This document shows positions 35,065 through 36,629 of a stretch of DNA of 36,629 nucleotides, piece after piece. Each line of letters begins with the position of its first letter. Within the stretch, counting starts at the first letter, position 1. Source of the DNA: a virus; IMG/VR virus record IMGVR_UViG_3300010392_001071, positions 1-36,629 of that record; one strand, written 5' to 3'. Under the pieces are notes generated by a model that saw only the letters and a program-made list of their open reading frames with translations, was not told the origin of the DNA and ran no database searches. The position numbers were made by a program, and so were the translations under genes.

Positions 35065-35496
35065 CTATCTAAATAACTTGCTGAGTACGTTATCTCTTTT
35101 GGTATTGCACACCGATGATGTACAACCTGAACCCATCATTGGGCAATCAATTAGTTCTTGGTCACTACGTATCTTATCATATATCTTGCACTTACGCTGA
35201 CCGATAGCATTCGGTTCAGCTAAGTGTTCACATTGATAATCTCTTGTCTTCTTCATTATAGTGTATGGACAAGGTCCTTGCTCACAACAGAATCCACATT
35301 GAACACAAGGTATTTCATTGAAGCCAAAGTAGCTATCCATAGCATCTTGGACTTCAGTAGCTTTAGCTTTAAGCTTAGCCTCAACTGCTCGTTTATGTCT
35401 TTTGCGGTTAAACTCTTCTTCAGACATAGGTGTTGTATCTCTATGTAGACTTACATCTGATTCTGCAAGCTTAAGATACTCTTCATAATCACTCAT
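35065..35496 (-). CDS. Cys-rich metal-binding protein, YkgJ/UPF0153-like
   Basis: A 143-residue protein; ATG 35496 with GAGG upstream is preferred over GTG 35502. The N-terminal 55 residues are helical and charged. A cysteine-rich domain then carries IPCVQCGFCCEQGPC (C64, C67, C70, C71, C76), then C89, C103, C118, C125 and C130, the spacing of the zinc/iron-chelating YkgJ family. Members are proposed to bind Fe-S or zinc; the function is poorly known and rarely noted in phages. It ends right at promoter-like copy B. Confidence 0.68.
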   Translation of the reverse strand: MSDYEEYLKLAESDVSLHRDTTPMSEEEFNRKRHKRAVEAKLKAKATEVQDAMDSYFGFNEIPCVQCGFCCEQGPCPYTIMKKTRDYQCEHLAEPNAIGQRKCKIYDKIRSDQELIDCPMMGSGCTSSVCNTKRDNVLSKLFR

Positions 35497-35503
35497 AATC
35501 ACC

Positions 35504-35641
35504 TCAATTTAGATTAATATAAGAGTGATGAGCCAATACTTTGATTGACTCATCATCTATGTTATTGTGACCTATCACTAAGGCAGAGATATTGATATCT
35601 ATCACTTGCATCTCATCAACCTCTTTGCCTAATATCCACAT
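35504..35641 (-). CDS. short peptide gene (45 residues)
   Basis: From ATG 35641 to TGA 35504-35506, ten bases after the RNase H stop; its 3' end overlaps the ribosome site of the next gene. It reads MWILGKEVDEMQVIDINI... and is a plausible small alpha/beta peptide. GAAGAG lies nine bases upstream. A longer frame extends back into RNase H in another register but is not needed. Unknown function. Confidence 0.38.
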   Translation of the reverse strand: MWILGKEVDEMQVIDINISALVIGHNNIDDESIKVLAHHSYINLN

Positions 35642-35651
35642 ACCTGTCTCT

Positions 35652-36092
35652 TCAGCTTGAACTGCGCTTATTCTTGCGAGCTTTACGCTTTCTTTGAACA
35701 ATCTCAAGCTCCTTGCCCGCGAGATTCTGACTTCTCGGCACCCATAACAAGTGGACACGCTCAAATACTTTATTAATGTGGCTAAGATGGGTATTAACCA
35801 CTTGAATAGCTCTTTTAATATGAACATCTCTTACTTTCCAATCTCCATTAACTTGGTTCTTCACAAGCTGTGAATCTGTTTTAATGCGTATCTTATCCCT
35901 ATGTTTAGTATTCTCTTTAATCCACGCTAATGAATGAATAAGTGCTTTATATTCCATTTGATTATTAGTGTGCTTACCTTCATAGTAGTGATAACCTATA
36001 GCTATCTCTTTACCAGCATTATCAGTAACAATGAAACAAGTCTCACCGATGGTAGCATTATTACTACCACCGTCTACATAGATTGTATACAT
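35652..36092 (-). CDS. RNase HI-like protein with altered fourth catalytic residue
   Basis: A 146-residue RNase H-fold protein. The active-site set shows YVDGGS (D7), NNQMEYKAL (E47) and IKTDSQLV (D73), followed by the usual KVRDVHIKRA region and WVPRSQN. The last acidic residue, normally Asp in N-x-ADxLA, is Gly126 here (LAGKEL; codon GGC at 35715-35717 instead of GAC). The family degrades RNA of RNA-DNA hybrids, removing primers. Activity may be reduced, or metal geometry altered. A basic C-terminal tail follows (RKRKARKNKR). Confidence 0.8.
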   Translation of the reverse strand: MYTIYVDGGSNNATIGETCFIVTDNAGKEIAIGYHYYEGKHTNNQMEYKALIHSLAWIKENTKHRDKIRIKTDSQLVKNQVNGDWKVRDVHIKRAIQVVNTHLSHINKVFERVHLLWVPRSQNLAGKELEIVQRKRKARKNKRSSS

Positions 36093-36093
36093 A

Positions 36094-36537
36094 TCAGTTC
36101 ACCGTACTATCATAGAAGATAGATGTTACCCTGATAGGACACTCATCCTTATCACACTGCTCACACTTATCATACTGCTCTTTAGTTGCAAATGCCTCTT
36201 TCCCTTTCTTTGCTAACTCTGGGTCTATCATTTCCATCAGTTTAAGCTCTTCAAGTGGTGTGATTGGTGTGATAACATTCATCTTCTCTTTTAACTCATC
36301 AAATAGCTCATTCATCTCTCTCATTGATTCATTAAGCTTATTATCAAGCTCTTTGTTCCTCTTATGGTGCTTATAATGAGCGTATAGTTGATGTATGCAA
36401 AAGAAGGTGAATAAACCATTGGTTATTGATAGGACTATAGCACCACTCAATGTTAACTCATTGATGTTGAGTATTATAGCTATCCACATTAATACTGTGA
36501 GTGCTATAAAGAATGATAATAAATGTATTTGTTTCAT
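36094..36537 (-). CDS. two-segment membrane protein with CxxC tail
   Basis: A 147-residue protein; ATG 36537 with AAGGAG seven bases upstream, rather than TTG 36543. Membrane segments are at about 5-24 and 29-50, then a charged coiled-coil-like region (about 57-87, KELDNKLNESMREMNELFDE), and CEQCDKDEC near the end (C125, C128, C133). It lies 50 bases downstream of a GGCGTCGTACTT element, so it is the first gene of a leftward unit with RNase H and the YkgJ-like gene. The function is unknown. Confidence 0.62.
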   Translation of the reverse strand: MKQIHLLSFFIALTVLMWIAIILNINELTLSGAIVLSITNGLFTFFCIHQLYAHYKHHKRNKELDNKLNESMREMNELFDELKEKMNVITPITPLEELKLMEMIDPELAKKGKEAFATKEQYDKCEQCDKDECPIRVTSIFYDSTVN

Positions 36538-36587
36538 TGTCAAGCTCCTTAAAATAATGATAGTATAAAGTAATTAATTACAACATA

Positions 36588-36599
36588 AAGTACGACGCC
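36588..36599 (-). promoter_or_regulatory. 12-bp phage promoter-like element, copy A
   Basis: GGCGTCGTACTT on the minus strand, with CATTTTATTTAG three bases upstream and an AT-rich run containing TAATTAATTA downstream. The first gene's ATG is 50 bases further on. It shares the upstream AT box and the exact 12-mer with copies B and C. Confidence 0.58.
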
Positions 36600-36629
36600 G
36601 AACTAAATAAAATGACATAGATAATAAGA

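Noticed and set aside
35504-35827. 107-codon frame overlapping the end of RNase H
   Set aside because: The first 60 codons are the shifted reading of the RNase H C-terminus. Only the part after 35641 is retained as a possible short gene.
1-36629. CRISPR array, insertion sequence, integrase or attachment site
   Set aside because: No regularly spaced direct repeats, no transposase or integrase frame and no terminal duplications were seen. The only exact intergenic repeats are the three 12-mers and the tandem 11-mer.

Overview
The window is a contiguous piece of a tailed double-stranded DNA phage genome (or of a prophage). It is A/T-rich and densely coded, with overlapping ATGA and TAATG gene junctions. 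The morphology suggested is short-tailed: a nozzle or stabilisation-type protein, several internal (ejected) virion proteins and a lysis cassette lie just before a large terminase, and no tape-measure, sheath or baseplate genes are visible. The lysis set (GH108-type muramidase, holin candidates, two-membrane-segment spanin candidate) points to a Gram-negative host. One promoter fits both the sigma70 consensus and the Bacteroidota TAnnTTTG element, so the host phylum is left open; clear Shine-Dalgarno sequences argue against a typical Bacteroidota host.

Layout. Bases 1-26439 are a rightward (+) late block: a cut gene end and a small membrane protein, neck/tail proteins (280-3911), two internal virion proteins (3921-5967), one 5174-residue giant protein (5969-21493), a beta-rich virion protein (21503-21844), small membrane/lysis genes (21863-24225), a small gene, and the large terminase (24511-26439). 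Bases 26353-36543 are a leftward (-) block of small genes, convergent with the late block. It holds a RuvC-like resolvase, a MazG-like protein, an RNase H, a Cys-rich metal-binding (YkgJ/UPF0153-like) protein, a terminase-small-subunit-like protein and many unrecognised small, membrane or highly charged proteins.

The giant protein is the main discovery candidate. One reading frame of 15.5 kb carries N-terminal and C-terminal features of ejected phage proteins, a HExxH zinc-peptidase motif (2011-2015), and an ordered set of motifs of the single-chain two-barrel RNA polymerase class (crAss-like phage virion polymerase, YonO, QDE-1): SFADK (2453), DGAS (2624), ESAKV (2697-2700), SGKSRQ (2746-2751) and the metal-binding DFDID (3098-3102). 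The likely reading is a virion-packaged RNA polymerase fused to ejection and peptidase modules. The leftward block carries an exact 12-bp repeat (GGCGTCGTACTT) three times, each time in intergenic DNA in the direction of the leftward genes. It is a candidate promoter for that polymerase or for another phage-specific factor.

The intergenic gaps of the leftward block are unusually rich in designed-looking RNA structure. Between two copies of the 12-bp repeat (34680-35061) lie three closed multi-helix elements in a row, one of them a near-canonical tRNA with about 49 extra bases in the anticodon loop. Further structured gaps occur at 28412-28600, 30298-30362, 32807-32948 and 33593-33682. Several pairings are complete only as G-U pairs on the minus strand, which supports minus-strand RNAs.
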